Assembly (NCBI RefSeq): GCF_008011855.1
Contig: NZ_VOUX01000006.1
Span: 92,169 to 156,168, forward strand
Reading direction: 5' to 3'
Length of the DNA stretch: 64,000 nt
Source of the DNA: Serratia bockelmannii
GTDB lineage: Bacteria; Pseudomonadota; Gammaproteobacteria; Enterobacterales; Enterobacteriaceae
Shown: positions 51,947-63,071 of the stretch, one piece after another
Layout: every line of letters starts with the position of its first letter
Position numbering within the stretch: the first letter of the stretch is position 1
Translations under genes and position numbers: made by a program
Notes under the pieces: model-generated
Databases searched by the model: none
The model's input: the letters and a program-made list of their open reading frames with translations, nothing else
Told to the model about the DNA's origin: nothing

Positions 51947-53455
51947 TTACTGGCCGCGCATTTGCTGCTGTTGCTGTTTAACCTGTTCCGCCACTTGCAG
52001 CAGACTGGCTTCGATCTTGGCCAGGCCAGCGGCAGGCGTGAACAGACAGGGCTGATGTTGGCTGAAGGCGCGGCGCTGCTCCGCCAGGCGCTGGGCCAAC
52101 GCGTCCATTTCATCCAGCAGCGCCTGCGGCGTGGCGGTGGCCTGTTTGCCCGGCAGCGCCAGCAGCGAAGGCTGGCGGCTGACGTCCAGCACCGTCAGGT
52201 GCAGTTGGTCATCGACGTCCAAATCGATCGGCTGCGCGAAGCCAATGCCGTTCAGCTTGGCGCGCACGTCGCCGCCTTTTTGCAGCCAGTTATCCAGCAC
52301 GCTGCTCTCAATGCTCAGATGGTTGACCTGAATGTCATGCAGCTGCAGCGGTTTTTGCAGCAGCAGGGTGAGGGTGCCGCCGGCGAACGGCGTGGCCGGC
52401 GCATATTGCGGTTTGCGGCTGAACATGCCGCCCTTTTTCACCAGGCTGATGGCCTGCCGATCGCTTTGCTGCTGCTGGTCCTGCAGCCAGCGGGTATGGA
52501 TCTGTTGCAACTGGATCAGCATCGACTGCTGCTGATAGGCCGACTCGGTCAGCAGCTGATCGATCTGCTGTTGCAGCAGCTTCAGCGAGGTGAGATCGTG
52601 CCACAGGCAGTCTTTCAATAGCATCAGGTCGAGCGGGGCGATGGCATCGCGCCCGCTGAAGAAGGCGCAGGCCTGCAGCAGACGCAGGGCTTTTTTCCAG
52701 CGCCGATCGGAGACGTATGGCGCCTGCTCCAGCGCGTCCAGCCGCTGACGCAGCTGGAAAATCAGCTCAAAGCAGGCTTCCGGCAGCGCCACCTTGTCGA
52801 TCTGCGGCTGCCACTGCAGAAACTCTTCGTCGCTGATGCTCAGCGCCGCCGGCACCGGGTTTTGGCTTTCGCTCTGGCGGTTGACCAGCAGCGAGCGGAA
52901 ATTCTGTTTATCCTGCACCTTGTCCAGCCACAGGCGGATAAGCATGCGGTCATATAAGGCTTCGAGGCTGTTGTCCGCTTCGGGCAGTTCGTTGGAGGCG
53001 GTGACCAGCAGGCGCAGCGGGATCGGTTCTTCGCTGTTGCCGTTGCGAAAGCGCCGTTCGTTGATCGCCGTCAGCAGGGTGTTGAGGATCGCCGGGCCGG
53101 CCTTCCAGATCTCGTCCAGAAACACGATCTCCGCTTCCGGCAGATAGCCGGCGGTCAGGCGCTGATAGCGCCCTTCGTCTTTCAGCGCCTGAATCGAGAG
53201 CGGGCCGAAGACCTCTTCCGGCGTGGAAAAGCGCGTCATCAGGTATTCAAAGGAGCGGGCGTTGCGGAAGGCAAACTTCAGCCGGCGCGCGATCAGGCTC
53301 TTGGCGATGCCGGGCGGGCCGAGCAAGAATACGCTTTCGCCGCTCAGTGCCGCCAGCAGGCACAGGCGGATCGCCTCTTGCCGCTCATAAAGGCCGCTCT
53401 CCAGCGCGCTGCTGAGGCGGGAAATTCGTTCTGCCAGAAGGGATGATGGCGTCAT
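51947..53455 (-). CDS. ravA: MoxR-family AAA+ ATPase RavA
   Basis: A 502-residue MoxR AAA+ ATPase (E. coli: 498) with Walker [10 protein letters not shown] (residues 46-54), Walker [12 protein letters not shown] near 110, sensor 1 TASNE and an arginine-finger region. After the AAA+ module come a discontinuous triple-helical domain with a small beta-barrel (LARA) and many glutamines (for example [11 protein letters not shown]). It forms hexamers and binds the lysine decarboxylase LdcI in E. coli. I start at [14 protein letters not shown]; 21 more in-frame codons upstream lack support. Confidence 0.95.
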   Translation of the reverse strand: MTPSSLLAERISRLSSALESGLYERQEAIRLCLLAALSGESVFLLGPPGIAKSLIARRLKFAFRNARSFEYLMTRFSTPEEVFGPLSIQALKDEGRYQRLTAGYLPEAEIVFLDEIWKAGPAILNTLLTAINERRFRNGNSEEPIPLRLLVTASNELPEADNSLEALYDRMLIRLWLDKVQDKQNFRSLLVNRQSESQNPVPAALSISDEEFLQWQPQIDKVALPEACFELIFQLRQRLDALEQAPYVSDRRWKKALRLLQACAFFSGRDAIAPLDLMLLKDCLWHDLTSLKLLQQQIDQLLTESAYQQQSMLIQLQQIHTRWLQDQQQQSDRQAISLVKKGGMFSRKPQYAPATPFAGGTLTLLLQKPLQLHDIQVNHLSIESSVLDNWLQKGGDVRAKLNGIGFAQPIDLDVDDQLHLTVLDVSRQPSLLALPGKQATATPQALLDEMDALAQRLAEQRRAFSQHQPCLFTPAAGLAKIEASLLQVAEQVKQQQQQMRGQ

Positions 53456-53738
53456 ATAATCGTCGTATTGTCCGAGAGTTAGCCAATCTTGGTCGATAAT
53501 TCGATGATAAACCACCATTATTTTTAATGGTATAGCTTATTGATTAGTAAAAATTTTATCAGTTAAGTCGGATATCCGGTTCACATTTTGTTTATTTTTC
53601 GGCTCTGATATAAGGGTAGGCAAGCCGTATAAATGGTGCATACTGTGCGGCTTTCTGGTGGGCGTGACGGATCTTTGAGCCCGTATTTTGCCTGATGCGG
53701 ATGCATCGCTAACGGATGTTCTGATAAAGAAACGAATT
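53456..53738. promoter_or_regulatory. Divergent promoter region of ravA and kup
   Basis: About 280 AT-rich bases hold no gene I can support. A 10-base palindrome (cggatatccg, 53569-53578) lies near the middle. No clear promoter hexamers were chosen. Confidence 0.4.
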
Positions 53739-55607
53739 ATGAGCGCAGAGCATAAGCAGTCCTTATCGGCGGTAACCCTGGCGGCCATCGGCGTGGTCTA
53801 CGGTGATATCGGCACCAGCCCTCTCTATACGCTGAGAGAGTGTTTCTCCGGCCATTACGGCTTCGATGTTCGTCCAGACGTGGTTTTCGGCTTCCTGTCG
53901 CTGATTTTCTGGATGCTGATCGTGATCGTTTCCCTCAAATATCTCACCTACGTGATGCGTGCGGACAACGCCGGCGAGGGCGGTATTCTGACGCTGATGT
54001 CGCTGGCCGGGCGCAACACCTCGGCGCGCACCACCGCGGTGCTGGTGATACTGGGCCTGATCGGCGGCAGCTTCTTCTATGGCGAGGTGGTGATCACCCC
54101 GGCGATCTCGGTGATGTCGGCGATAGAAGGATTGGAAATCGCCGCGCCTGCGCTCGACGCCTATATCGTCCCGCTCTCCATTCTGGTGCTGACGCTGCTG
54201 TTCGTTATCCAAAAACACGGCACCGGCAGCGTCGGCAAGCTGTTCGCCCCGGTAATGCTGCTGTGGTTCATCGTGTTGGCGGTGCTGGGCGCGCGCAGCA
54301 TCATTTCGAACCCGGAAGTGCTGCAGGCGCTGAATCCCAAATGGGCGCTCAACTTCTTTATGGAATATAAGAAGGTGTCGTTCTTCGCGCTGGGGGCGGT
54401 GGTGCTGTCTATCACCGGCGTTGAGGCGCTGTATGCCGACATGGGGCACTTCGGCAAGTTCCCGATCCGCCTGGCCTGGTTCACCGTGGTGCTGCCTTCG
54501 CTGGTGCTCAACTACTTCGGCCAGGGGGCGTTGCTGCTGAAAAACCCTGAAGCGATCAAAAACCCATTCTTCCTGCTGGCACCCGACTGGGCGCTGATCC
54601 CGCTGCTGATTCTGGCAACCCTGGCAACGGTCATCGCCTCGCAGGCGGTGATTTCCGGCGTCTTCTCGCTGACTCGCCAGGCGGTGCGCCTGGGGTATTT
54701 GTCGCCGATGCGCATCATTCACACCTCGGAAATGGAATCCGGCCAGATCTACATTCCGGTGATCAACTGGACGCTGTATATCTCGGTGGTGCTGGTGATC
54801 ATCGGGTTCGAGCACTCCAGCAACCTGGCGGCGGCTTATGGCATCGCCGTCACCGGCACCATGGTGCTGACCAGCATTCTGGTCACCTCGGTGGCGATCA
54901 ACAACTGGCACTGGAACCGCTTCCTGGCGATCGGCATCGTGACCATATTGCTGATCATCGACGTGCCGATGTTCTCCGCCAACGCCCTGAAGCTGTTCTC
55001 TGGCGGTTGGTTGCCGCTGACCTTGGCGCTGGTGATGTTCATCATTATGACCACCTGGAAGAGCGAGCGCTTCCGCCTGCTGCGCCGCCTGCACGAACAC
55101 GGCAACTCGCTGGAGGCGATGATCGCCTCGCTGGAGAAATCGCCGCCGGTGCGGGTGCCGGGTACCGCGGTGTTCCTGTCGCGCGCCACCAACGTCATTC
55201 CTTTTGCGCTGCTGCACAACCTGAAGCACAACAAGGTGCTGCATGAACGCGTGGTGCTGCTGACGCTGCGCACCGAGGATGCGCCTTACGTGCACAACGT
55301 GCGCCGGGTGACCATCGAACAGCTGTCGCCGACCTTCTGGCGGGTGGTGGCCAGCTACGGCTGGCGCGAAACGCCGAACGTCGAGGAAGTGTTCCACCGC
55401 TGCGGGCTGGAAGGGTTGCCGTGCCGCATGTCGGAGACGTCGTTCTTCATGTCCCATGAGTCGCTGATCCTCACCAAGCGGCCATGGTACCTCTACCTGC
55501 GCGGCAAGCTGTTCGTCGCCCTGAGCCGCAACGCGCTGCGCGCGCCGGATCAGTTTGAGATCCCGCCGAACCGGGTCATCGAACTCGGCACGCAGGTCGA
55601 GATCTAA
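53739..55607 (+). CDS. kup: Low-affinity potassium transporter Kup (TrkD)
   Basis: A 622-residue potassium:proton symporter, the same length as in E. coli. The N-terminal 12-helix membrane core (residues 15-440) begins [20 protein letters not shown] in all but its first residues (TLAAIG), with the family's conserved GDIGTSPLY. It includes [20 protein letters not shown] and [21 protein letters not shown] cytoplasmic C-terminal region of about 180 residues follows. It is the main potassium importer at low pH in E. coli. The ATG at 53739 agrees with the E. coli N-terminus. An intrinsic terminator follows. Confidence 0.97.
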   Translation: MSAEHKQSLSAVTLAAIGVVYGDIGTSPLYTLRECFSGHYGFDVRPDVVFGFLSLIFWMLIVIVSLKYLTYVMRADNAGEGGILTLMSLAGRNTSARTTAVLVILGLIGGSFFYGEVVITPAISVMSAIEGLEIAAPALDAYIVPLSILVLTLLFVIQKHGTGSVGKLFAPVMLLWFIVLAVLGARSIISNPEVLQALNPKWALNFFMEYKKVSFFALGAVVLSITGVEALYADMGHFGKFPIRLAWFTVVLPSLVLNYFGQGALLLKNPEAIKNPFFLLAPDWALIPLLILATLATVIASQAVISGVFSLTRQAVRLGYLSPMRIIHTSEMESGQIYIPVINWTLYISVVLVIIGFEHSSNLAAAYGIAVTGTMVLTSILVTSVAINNWHWNRFLAIGIVTILLIIDVPMFSANALKLFSGGWLPLTLALVMFIIMTTWKSERFRLLRRLHEHGNSLEAMIASLEKSPPVRVPGTAVFLSRATNVIPFALLHNLKHNKVLHERVVLLTLRTEDAPYVHNVRRVTIEQLSPTFWRVVASYGWRETPNVEEVFHRCGLEGLPCRMSETSFFMSHESLILTKRPWYLYLRGKLFVALSRNALRAPDQFEIPPNRVIELGTQVEI

Positions 55608-55617
55608 CCCGCCGAAT

Positions 55618-55648
55618 AAGGGGCTCAGCATGGCTGAGCCCCTTTTGT
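55618..55648 (+). terminator. Rho-independent terminator of kup
   Basis: A perfect 12-base stem (aaggggctcagc at 55618-55629 with gctgagcccctt at 55633-55644), a 3-base loop and TTGTTT follow the kup stop by 10 bases. Confidence 0.9.
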
Positions 55649-55670
55649 TTGTGCATTGTCCGGGCGTTAA

Positions 55671-55763
55671 CGAAACGTTTCGATAGCGATCACACTTCTG
55701 CATTGTCCCGGTTGCCTTCCCCTGCCGTTTTTTTAAACTCCTCCAGAGAGCGAAACGTTTCGC
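55671..55763 (+). promoter_or_regulatory. rbs control region with two RbsR operators
   Basis: Two copies of the same LacI-type palindrome are present: cgaaacgtttcg at 55671-55682 and gcgaaacgtttcgc at 55750-55763, about 80 bases apart centre to centre. The second is 16 bases before the rbsD ATG. The E. coli rbs operator has the same core. A CRP half-site-like TCACA lies at 55690-55694. Two sites on one face could allow DNA looping; that is inference. Confidence 0.75.
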
Positions 55764-55778
55764 TAGCGGAGTGAGAAG

Positions 55779-56198
55779 ATGAAAAAAGGCGTATTACTGA
55801 ATTCCGACGTGTCTGCCGTGATTGCCCGGCTGGGGCACACCGATCAGCTCACCTTGTGCGATGCGGGCCTGCCGATACCGGCGGCGACGCAGCGCATCGA
55901 TCTGGCGCTGACGCAGGGCGTGCCGACCTTCATGCAGGTGTTCGCGGCGGTCACGCAAGAGATGCAGGTAGAAAACGCCATCCTGGCGGAAGAGATCGTG
56001 AAACAAAATCCGTCGCTCCACGAGGCATTGTTGGCTGAACTGACCGCACTGGGCCAACGCCAGGGCAATACCATCAGCGTGCGCTATATCAGCCATCAGG
56101 CGTTTAAAGCGCAAACCGAGCACAGCCGGGCGGTGATCCGCAGCGGAGAGTGTTCGCCTTACGCGAACGTGATCCTGTGCGCCGGCGTAACTTTCTGA
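55779..56198 (+). CDS. rbsD: D-ribose pyranase RbsD
   Basis: A 139-residue mutarotase that converts beta-pyranose to beta-furanose ribose so RbsK can use it. The catalytic histidine is His20 ([10 protein letters not shown]), and the C-terminal sugar-site text is [17 protein letters not shown]. Length equals E. coli. It is the first gene of rbsDACBKR; the second operator lies immediately upstream. gtgag/agaag-type purine-rich text before the ATG serves as ribosome site. Confidence 0.98.
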   Translation: MKKGVLLNSDVSAVIARLGHTDQLTLCDAGLPIPAATQRIDLALTQGVPTFMQVFAAVTQEMQVENAILAEEIVKQNPSLHEALLAELTALGQRQGNTISVRYISHQAFKAQTEHSRAVIRSGECSPYANVILCAGVTF

Positions 56199-56205
56199 GG
56201 CGCGT

Positions 56206-57711
56206 ATGCAACCTTTACTGCAACTGAAAGGGATTGATAAAGCCTTTCCCGGCGTGAAGGCGCTTTCCGGCGCCGCCCTCAGCGTCTATCCCGGCAAGGT
56301 GATGGCGCTGGTGGGGGAAAACGGCGCCGGGAAGTCCACCATGATGAAAGTGCTGACTGGCATCTACCAGAAAGACGCCGGCAGTCAGTATTTTCTCGGT
56401 AAAGAGGTGGTATTCAACGGGCCTAAGGATTCGCAGGAAGCGGGCATCGGCATTATCCATCAGGAGCTGAACCTGATCCCGCAGCTGACGATTGCGGAAA
56501 ACATCTTCCTCGGCCGCGAGTTCGTCAACCGTTTCGGCCGCATTGACTGGAAGCGCATGTACGCCGAGGCCGATCGCTTGTTGGCGCGCCTCAACCTGCG
56601 CTACAGCAGCCACCGGCTGGTGGGGGAGCTGTCGATCGGCGATCAGCAGATGGTGGAGATCGCCAAGGTACTGAGCTTCGAATCGAAAGTGATCATCATG
56701 GACGAACCGACCGATGCGCTGACCGACACCGAAACCGCCTCGCTGTTCAAGGTGATCAACGAGCTGAAGGCCGAAGGGCGCGGCATCGTTTATATCTCGC
56801 ACCGCCTGAAAGAGATTTTTGAAATCTGCGACGACGTGACCGTGTTCCGCGACGGGCAGTTCATCGCTGAGCGGCCGGTGAGCGAGCTGCAGGAAGATTC
56901 GCTGATAGAGATGATGGTCGGCCGCAAGCTGGAAGAACAATACCCGCGCCTTGATTTGCCGCGCGGGGAAAAGCGGCTGGACGTCAGCCACCTTTCCGGA
57001 CCCGGCGTTGAAGACGTCAGCTTTACGCTGTACCGCGGCGAGATCCTCGGCGTGGCCGGGCTGATGGGCGCCGGGCGCACTGAATTGATGAAGATCCTGT
57101 ACGGCGCCGCGCCGCGTAAGGCCGGCACCGTCAGCCTGGACGGCCGCGACGTGGTCACCCACTCGCCGCAGGACGGGTTGGCGAACGGCATCGTCTATAT
57201 CTCGGAAGACCGCAAGCGCGACGGCCTGGTGCTGGGCATGTCGGTGAAGGAAAACATGTCGCTGACCGCGCTGCGCTACTTCAGCCGCGCCGACGGCAGC
57301 CTGAAACAGGCCGACGAGCGGCAGGCGGTGGGGGATTTCATCCGCCTGTTCAATATCAAAACGCCGTCGATGGAGCAGCCGATCGGCCTGCTTTCCGGCG
57401 GCAACCAGCAAAAAGTGGCGATCGCCCGTGGTTTGATGACCCGGCCGAAAGTGCTGATCCTCGATGAGCCGACGCGCGGTGTCGACGTCGGCGCCAAAAA
57501 AGAGATCTATCAGTTAATCAACCAGTTCAAGCAGGAAGGGCTGAGCATCATTCTGGTGTCTTCGGAAATGCCGGAGGTGATGGGCATGAGCGATCGCATT
57601 CTGGTGATGCACGAAGGGCATCTCAGCGGCGAGTTCCCGATTGAACAGGCCACCCAGGAAGCGTTGATGGCGGCAGCCGTCGGCAAGCAATACGGCGTAA
57701 AGCAGGAGTAA
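56206..57711 (+). CDS. rbsA: Ribose ABC transporter ATP-binding protein RbsA
   Basis: A 501-residue double ABC ATPase. The N-terminal cassette has Walker [10 protein letters not shown] (about residues 37-45), signature [13 protein letters not shown] and Walker [12 protein letters not shown]. The C-terminal cassette has the degenerate Walker [10 protein letters not shown] and the signature [15 protein letters not shown], with [16 protein letters not shown]. This asymmetry is normal for the sugar-importing RbsA/MglA group. It lies 7 bases after rbsD and 6 before rbsC. Confidence 0.98.
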   Translation: MQPLLQLKGIDKAFPGVKALSGAALSVYPGKVMALVGENGAGKSTMMKVLTGIYQKDAGSQYFLGKEVVFNGPKDSQEAGIGIIHQELNLIPQLTIAENIFLGREFVNRFGRIDWKRMYAEADRLLARLNLRYSSHRLVGELSIGDQQMVEIAKVLSFESKVIIMDEPTDALTDTETASLFKVINELKAEGRGIVYISHRLKEIFEICDDVTVFRDGQFIAERPVSELQEDSLIEMMVGRKLEEQYPRLDLPRGEKRLDVSHLSGPGVEDVSFTLYRGEILGVAGLMGAGRTELMKILYGAAPRKAGTVSLDGRDVVTHSPQDGLANGIVYISEDRKRDGLVLGMSVKENMSLTALRYFSRADGSLKQADERQAVGDFIRLFNIKTPSMEQPIGLLSGGNQQKVAIARGLMTRPKVLILDEPTRGVDVGAKKEIYQLINQFKQEGLSIILVSSEMPEVMGMSDRILVMHEGHLSGEFPIEQATQEALMAAAVGKQYGVKQE

Positions 57712-57717
57712 TCAGAT

Positions 57718-58686
57718 ATGAGTTCCCAGACTATCGCAGCCAAGCGCTGGTTCAGTAAAGAGTGGCTGTTAGAGCAGAAGTCGTTGATTGCGCTGCTGGT
57801 GCTGATCGCCGTGGTCTCTTCCATGAGCCCGAACTTCTTCACCCTGAACAACCTGTTCAATATTCTGCAGCAGACTTCGGTGAACGCCATCATGGCGGTG
57901 GGGATGACGCTGGTGATCCTCACGTCCGGCATCGATCTGTCGGTAGGATCGCTGTTGGCCCTGACCGGCGCGGTGGCGGCGTCGATCGTCGGCTTTGAGG
58001 TCAACGCGCTGGTGGCGGTGGCGGCGGCATTGGCGCTGGGCGCTGCGATTGGCGCCTGCACCGGGGTGATCGTCGCCAAAGGCAAAGTGCAGGCCTTTAT
58101 CGCCACGCTGGTGATGATGCTGCTGCTGCGCGGCGTCACCATGGTGTACACCAACGGCAGCCCGGTCAATACCGGTTTCACCGACGTGGCCGACACCTTC
58201 GGCTGGTTCGGCATCGGCCGCCCGCTGGGCGTGCCTACGCCGATCTGGATCATGGCGATCGTGTTCATCGCCGCCTGGTATATGCTGCACCATACGCGCC
58301 TGGGCCGCTATATTTATGCCCTGGGCGGCAACGAAGCGGCGACCCGCCTGTCCGGCATCAGCGTCGATAAAGTGAAGATTATCGTCTACTCGCTGTGCGG
58401 CCTGCTGGCGGCGCTGGCCGGGGTGATCGAAGTGGCGCGCCTGTCGTCGGCGCAGCCGACCGCCGGCACCGGCTATGAGCTGGACGCTATCGCCGCCGTG
58501 GTGCTGGGCGGCACCAGCCTGGCCGGCGGCAAGGGGCGTATCGTCGGCACGCTGATCGGGGCGCTGATCCTCGGCTTCCTGAACAACGGCCTGAATTTAT
58601 TGGGTGTTTCTTCCTACTACCAAATGATCGTGAAGGCAGTGGTGATACTGCTGGCGGTTCTGGTAGATAACAAAAGCAACAAGTAA
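57718..58686 (+). CDS. rbsC: Ribose ABC transporter permease RbsC
   Basis: A 322-residue membrane permease, about one residue different from E. coli, with multiple hydrophobic segments. The family motifs include GMTLVILTSGIDLSVGSLLAL (split as GMTLVILTSGIDLS, then VGSLLALTG) and AVVLGGTSLAGGKGRIVGT. It partners RbsA and RbsB for ribose import. The end LAVLVDNKSNK is typical. Confidence 0.97.
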   Translation: MSSQTIAAKRWFSKEWLLEQKSLIALLVLIAVVSSMSPNFFTLNNLFNILQQTSVNAIMAVGMTLVILTSGIDLSVGSLLALTGAVAASIVGFEVNALVAVAAALALGAAIGACTGVIVAKGKVQAFIATLVMMLLLRGVTMVYTNGSPVNTGFTDVADTFGWFGIGRPLGVPTPIWIMAIVFIAAWYMLHHTRLGRYIYALGGNEAATRLSGISVDKVKIIVYSLCGLLAALAGVIEVARLSSAQPTAGTGYELDAIAAVVLGGTSLAGGKGRIVGTLIGALILGFLNNGLNLLGVSSYYQMIVKAVVILLAVLVDNKSNK

Positions 58687-58707
58687 CCTCCCCCTACAGG
58701 AATCACG

Positions 58708-59598
58708 ATGATGAAAATGAAAAAACTGGCAACCTTAGCTTCCGCCATCGCGCTGAGCGCCACCCTGAGCGCCAATGCCATGGCCAAAGACACCATCGCG
58801 CTGGTGGTGTCCACCCTCAACAACCCGTTCTTCGTCTCGATGAAGGATGGGGCGCAGCAAGAGGCCAACAAGCTGGGCTACAACCTGGTGGTGCTGGATT
58901 CCCAGAACAACCCGGCGAAAGAGCTGGCCAACGTGCAGGATCTGATGGTGCGGGCGCCCAAGCTGCTGTTGATCAACCCGACCGACTCCGATGCGGTGGG
59001 TAACGCCATCAAGATGGCCAACCAGGCTAAGATCCCGGTCATCACGCTGGACCGCGTGGCGAGCAAGGGTGACGTGGTGAGCCACATCGCTTCGGATAAC
59101 CGCGTGGGCGGCAAAATGGCCGGTGATTTCATCGCCAAGAAAGCGGGCGCCGATGCCAAGGTGATTCAGCTGGAAGGCATCGCTGGCACCTCTGCCGCGC
59201 GTGAACGCGGTGAAGGCTTCAAGCAGTCGCTGGATCAGAATAAATTCAAACTGTTGGCCAGTCAGCCGGCCGATTTCGATCGCACCAAGGGCCTGAACGT
59301 GATGCAGAACCTGCTGACCGCGCACCCGGATGTGCAGGCGGTGTTCGCCCAGAACGATGAAATGGCGCTGGGTGCGCTGCGCGCGCTGCAAACCGCCGGT
59401 AAAACCGACGTGATCGTGGTAGGCTTCGACGGCACCGCTGACGGCGTGAAAGCGGTCGAAGGCGGCAAGCTGGCGGCGACGGTGGCGCAGCGCCCCGATC
59501 AGATCGGCGTGATCGGCGTGGAAACCGCCGATAAAGTGCTGAAAGGCGAAAAAGTGCCGGCGACCATCCCGGTCGATTTGAAACTGGTCACTCAGTAA
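58708..59598 (+). CDS. rbsB: D-ribose periplasmic binding protein RbsB
   Basis: A 296-residue periplasmic protein, same length as E. coli, with a signal peptide cleaved after NAMA (residue 25) before [16 protein letters not shown]. Ribose-site residues appear in [34 protein letters not shown] and QNDEMALGA. It also serves the Trg chemoreceptor in E. coli. A second in-frame ATG at 58711 cannot be excluded. A hairpin follows the stop. Confidence 0.98.
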   Translation: MMKMKKLATLASAIALSATLSANAMAKDTIALVVSTLNNPFFVSMKDGAQQEANKLGYNLVVLDSQNNPAKELANVQDLMVRAPKLLLINPTDSDAVGNAIKMANQAKIPVITLDRVASKGDVVSHIASDNRVGGKMAGDFIAKKAGADAKVIQLEGIAGTSAARERGEGFKQSLDQNKFKLLASQPADFDRTKGLNVMQNLLTAHPDVQAVFAQNDEMALGALRALQTAGKTDVIVVGFDGTADGVKAVEGGKLAATVAQRPDQIGVIGVETADKVLKGEKVPATIPVDLKLVTQ

Positions 59599-59607
59599 GT
59601 CATACCA

Positions 59608-59639
59608 GCGCCATCGGAACGGGGCGTTTACGATGGCGC
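59608..59639 (+). repeat. Intercistronic stem-loop between rbsB and rbsK
   Basis: gcgccatcg (59608-59616) and cgatggcgc (59631-59639) form a perfect 9-base stem with a 14-base loop, 9 bases after the rbsB stop. It probably favours rbsB mRNA stability. It contains the alternative rbsK ATG at 59633, an argument against that start. Confidence 0.6.
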
Positions 59640-59659
59640 GCAATTCAGGAATCAATGCG

Positions 59660-60586
59660 ATGGAAACAGGTAAGCTGGTGGTTCTTGGCAGCATCAATGC
59701 CGACCATATCCTCAATATTGAACAGTTCCCCCACCCGGGCGAAACGGTGATCGGGAAACAGTATAAGGTGGCGTTTGGCGGCAAGGGCGCGAATCAGGCG
59801 GTGGCGGCCGGGCGCAGCGGGGCGAAGATCGCCTTTATCGCCTGCGTGGGCGCCGACGATATCGGCGAACGTGTCCGCCGGCAGCTGGCGAGCGATCGCA
59901 TTGATACCCAGCCGATTGAAGCCATCGCCGACAGCACCACCGGCGTGGCGCTGATCTTCGTCAACGCCGAAGGCGAGAACGTGATCGGCATTGATGCCGG
60001 CGCCAACGCCGCGGTGACGCCGGATTACCTGGCGCGCTACCAACAAAAAGTGATCGACGCCGATGCCCTGCTGATGCAGCTGGAGTCGCCGCTGGAGACG
60101 GTGATTGCCGCCGCCCGCCTGGCGAAGCAACATCACACGCAGGTGATCCTCAACCCGGCTCCGGCGCGCGAGCTACCTGACGAGCTGCTGGGCATGATCG
60201 ATATGATCACCCCGAATGAAACCGAAGCCCAGCGCCTGACCGGCATCGCCGTGGACAACGACGTCGATGCGGCGCGTGCGGCGCAGGCGCTGCACGACAA
60301 GGGCATCGCGACGGTGATCATCACCCTCGGTAGCCGCGGCGTGTGGCTGAGCGAAAACGGCAACGGCAAATTGGTGCCCGGTTTCAAGGTGCAAGCGGTG
60401 GATACCATCGCCGCCGGCGATACCTTTAACGGCGCGCTGGTGACCGCCCTGCTGGAAGGCAAGGTCATGGCCGACGCGGTGCGTTTCGCCCATGCGGCGG
60501 CGGCGATCGCCGTGACCCGCCCCGGCGCGCAGCCTTCGGTGCCGTGGCGTGAAGAGATCGACGCCTTCTTGCAGCAGCAGGGGTGA
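59660..60586 (+). CDS. rbsK: Ribokinase RbsK
   Basis: A 308-residue PfkB-family kinase that phosphorylates ribose at O5. The first signature is [20 protein letters not shown] (about residues 41-60). The second signature with the catalytic aspartate is [20 protein letters not shown] (about 250-269), and the anion-hole GAGD-type motif is AAGDTF. The start is ATG 59660 with agga 9 bases upstream, matching the E. coli N-terminus ([13 protein letters not shown]). It overlaps nothing and ends 4 bases before the TTG start of rbsR. Confidence 0.96.
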   Translation: METGKLVVLGSINADHILNIEQFPHPGETVIGKQYKVAFGGKGANQAVAAGRSGAKIAFIACVGADDIGERVRRQLASDRIDTQPIEAIADSTTGVALIFVNAEGENVIGIDAGANAAVTPDYLARYQQKVIDADALLMQLESPLETVIAAARLAKQHHTQVILNPAPARELPDELLGMIDMITPNETEAQRLTGIAVDNDVDAARAAQALHDKGIATVIITLGSRGVWLSENGNGKLVPGFKVQAVDTIAAGDTFNGALVTALLEGKVMADAVRFAHAAAAIAVTRPGAQPSVPWREEIDAFLQQQG

Positions 60587-60590
60587 TCCT

Positions 60591-61592
60591 TTGGCCACCA
60601 TGAAAGATGTCGCCCGCCTGGCGGGCGTTTCAACCTCTACCGTTTCGCATGTGGTCAACAACAATCGCTTTGTCAGCGACAGCGTGCGCGACAAGGTCAT
60701 GGCGGCCGTGGAACAGCTGAACTATGCGCCTTCTGCGCTGGCGCGCAGCCTGAAGCTCAATCAGACGCGCACTATCGGCATGCTGGTGACCGCCAGCAAC
60801 AACCCGTTTTATGCCGAAGTAGTGCGCGGCGTAGAGCGCAGCTGCTATGAACGCGGCTACAGCCTGATCCTGTGCAACACCGAAGAAGACGCCGCGCGCA
60901 TGAACCGCAGCATGGAGACGCTGCTGCAAAAGCGCGTCGACGGTTTGCTGTTGATGTGCACCGAAAACCACCGGCCATCGCAAGATGCCCTGAGCCGCTA
61001 CCCGTCATTGCCGATCGTGATGATGGACTGGGCGCCGTTCGAGGGCGCCAACGACATTATTCAGGATAACTCGCTGCTGGGCGGCGAGATGGCGACCGAT
61101 CATTTGATCGCCCGCGGCTACCGCAAGATTGCCTGCATTGCTGGCCCGGAGGATAAAACCACCGCTCGTCACCGACTGGAAGGCTATCGCAACGCAATGC
61201 GTCGCGCCGGATTGCCGGTTTCGCCAGGGTATGAAGTGCATTGCGATTTTGAGTTTGAGGGCGGGGTAAACGCCATGCGCCAACTGCTGGCGCTGGACGA
61301 GCCGCCGCATGCGGTGTTCGCTGGCAACGACGCGGTGGCGGTAGGCGTTTATCAGGCGCTGTATCAGGCCGGGCTTTCCGTGCCGCAGGATATGGCGGTG
61401 ATGGGCTACGATGACATTGAGTTGGCCCGTTATCTGGCGCCGCCGCTGAGCACCATTCATCAGCCGAAGGATTCGCTGGGCGAACTGGCGATCGATGCGC
61501 TGATCAACCGCCTGCAAAACCCGGAGCGCGCGCCCCAGGTGCTGGTGCTGACGCCCGAGCTGGTGGAACGCGCCTCGGTGGGCCGCCGTTAG
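60591..61592 (+). CDS. rbsR: Ribose operon repressor RbsR (LacI family)
   Basis: A 333-residue LacI-family repressor with an N-terminal helix-turn-helix ([20 protein letters not shown], then the hinge helix [13 protein letters not shown] near residue 50) and a periplasmic-binding-like sugar domain ([20 protein letters not shown] onwards). It should bind the two gaaacgtttc operators upstream of rbsD and release with ribose. The start is taken as TTG at 60591, giving MATMKDV as in E. coli, with aggggtga 5 bases upstream. The ATG at 60600 is too far from that site but remains possible. The gene overlaps the converging hsrA stop by 4 bases. Confidence 0.95.
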   Translation: MATMKDVARLAGVSTSTVSHVVNNNRFVSDSVRDKVMAAVEQLNYAPSALARSLKLNQTRTIGMLVTASNNPFYAEVVRGVERSCYERGYSLILCNTEEDAARMNRSMETLLQKRVDGLLLMCTENHRPSQDALSRYPSLPIVMMDWAPFEGANDIIQDNSLLGGEMATDHLIARGYRKIACIAGPEDKTTARHRLEGYRNAMRRAGLPVSPGYEVHCDFEFEGGVNAMRQLLALDEPPHAVFAGNDAVAVGVYQALYQAGLSVPQDMAVMGYDDIELARYLAPPLSTIHQPKDSLGELAIDALINRLQNPERAPQVLVLTPELVERASVGRR

Positions 61593-63004
61593 CTCGCCAC
61601 CTTCGCTTCTTTCTTGCTTTCCTGGCCGCTGATCAAATTGCGGCCATCTTTCCTTCTCAGCAACATAAACACCAGCGCCGACGCCACGGTGACGATCCCC
61701 ATGGTGATAAAGGTGTAATGGAAGTGGTCGATCATGGTGCCTAACGACAGGGATTCGTAAAAACGCAGCACCGCTGCGCTGATCGCCACGCCGAAGCTGA
61801 TGGACAGCTGCTGGGTGACCGCCAGGACGCTGTTGCCGGCGCTGGCGTTGGCGTCGTTCAAATCCGCCAGGCTGATGGTGTTCATGGCGGTAAACTGGGT
61901 GGACATCGCCATGCCCAGCACGAACAGCGGCAGGATCATTAGCCACAGCGGCATGCCCGGGCTTTGCAGGGCGAACTGGGCGATCAGCACTCCGATGATA
62001 ACGGTAATGCCGACCAGCGTTTTACGGTAGCCGAACCAGCGCAGCACCTGAGTGACGGTGGATTTCGCCATCAGCGAGCCGATGGCGGTTGGCGCCATCA
62101 TGCAACCGGCGACGATCGCCGTATAGCCGAATCCCACCTGCAGCATGAGCGGCATTAAAAATGGCACGCAGCCGGTGCCCAGCCTGGAGGCGACGTTGCC
62201 AGCGATACCGACCGAGAAGGTACGGGTTTTGAACAGGTCGAGACCGATCAGCGGCTGAGGGTGACGGCGGGCGTGCGCGATGTAGCCGAACAGCATCACA
62301 AAGCCGCTGAGCAGAATACCCAGCGAAACGTAGCTTGCCAGTACCCGCTCGCCAAACAGCTCCAGCCCGGTGGAGATCAGCACCAGGCTCAGGCCGAACA
62401 GCATGAAGCCAAGAAAATCGAAGCGGCGTTTGGGCGTAGTGAAGTCCGGCATGTATTTGCGCGCATAGAAGATGCCGAGCAGGCCGATAGGGATATTGAT
62501 CAGGAAAATCCAGTGCCAGGTGGCGTAGGTGACCAGCCACCCGCCCAGCAGCGGCCCCAGAATCGGCCCGACCAGGCCGGGCATGGTGACGAAGTTCAGC
62601 ACCGGCAGCAGTTCGCTGCGCGGGTAGGCGCGCAGCAGCGCCAACCGCGCGACCGGCATCATCATCGCGCCGCCGATGCCCTGCAGCACGCGAGAGGCGA
62701 CCAGCGCGCTCAACGTGGGGGAGAGGGCGCACAGCAGCGAGCCGAGGGTGAATAGCGTGACGGCGAAGATGAACACGCGCCGGGTGCCGAAGCGGTCCGC
62801 CAGCCAGCCGCTGACCGGGATCAGCATTGCCACCGTCAGTGTGTAGCTGATGACGGCCGATTGCATCGCCAGCGGCGATCGCCCCAGGCTTTGGGCGATC
62901 GCCGGTAGCGCCGTGTTGAGGATGGTGGCGTCCAGCGCCTGCATAAAGAACGCCATTGCGGCGATCCACGGTAGCCCTGCCATACTGCGCGCGGATTGGG
63001 TCAT
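61589..63004 (-). CDS. hsrA: MFS transporter HsrA (DHA2 family)
   Basis: A 471-residue drug:proton antiporter-type MFS protein with about 14 hydrophobic segments. The N-terminus [20 protein letters not shown] is followed by the family motifs [11 protein letters not shown], motif A-like [13 protein letters not shown] and motif C-like [19 protein letters not shown]. It is close to E. coli HsrA (YieO), in the same place after rbsR. Its substrate is unknown; high expression of the E. coli gene affects porins and homocysteine tolerance. It probably follows yieP in transcription or has its own promoter in the 67-base gap. Confidence 0.93.
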   Translation of the reverse strand: MTQSARSMAGLPWIAAMAFFMQALDATILNTALPAIAQSLGRSPLAMQSAVISYTLTVAMLIPVSGWLADRFGTRRVFIFAVTLFTLGSLLCALSPTLSALVASRVLQGIGGAMMMPVARLALLRAYPRSELLPVLNFVTMPGLVGPILGPLLGGWLVTYATWHWIFLINIPIGLLGIFYARKYMPDFTTPKRRFDFLGFMLFGLSLVLISTGLELFGERVLASYVSLGILLSGFVMLFGYIAHARRHPQPLIGLDLFKTRTFSVGIAGNVASRLGTGCVPFLMPLMLQVGFGYTAIVAGCMMAPTAIGSLMAKSTVTQVLRWFGYRKTLVGITVIIGVLIAQFALQSPGMPLWLMILPLFVLGMAMSTQFTAMNTISLADLNDANASAGNSVLAVTQQLSISFGVAISAAVLRFYESLSLGTMIDHFHYTFITMGIVTVASALVFMLLRRKDGRNLISGQESKKEAKVAS

Positions 63005-63071
63005 GGTCGGTCCTGGTTAAATGGTCGTCTGTCCCTCGTCTCTTTCTTCTATATATAAGCGGGGAGCGTGT

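Noticed and set aside
53763..55703. 646-codon minus-strand open frame opposite kup
   Set aside because: Histidine/arginine/glutamine-rich shadow of the kup membrane protein, not a gene.
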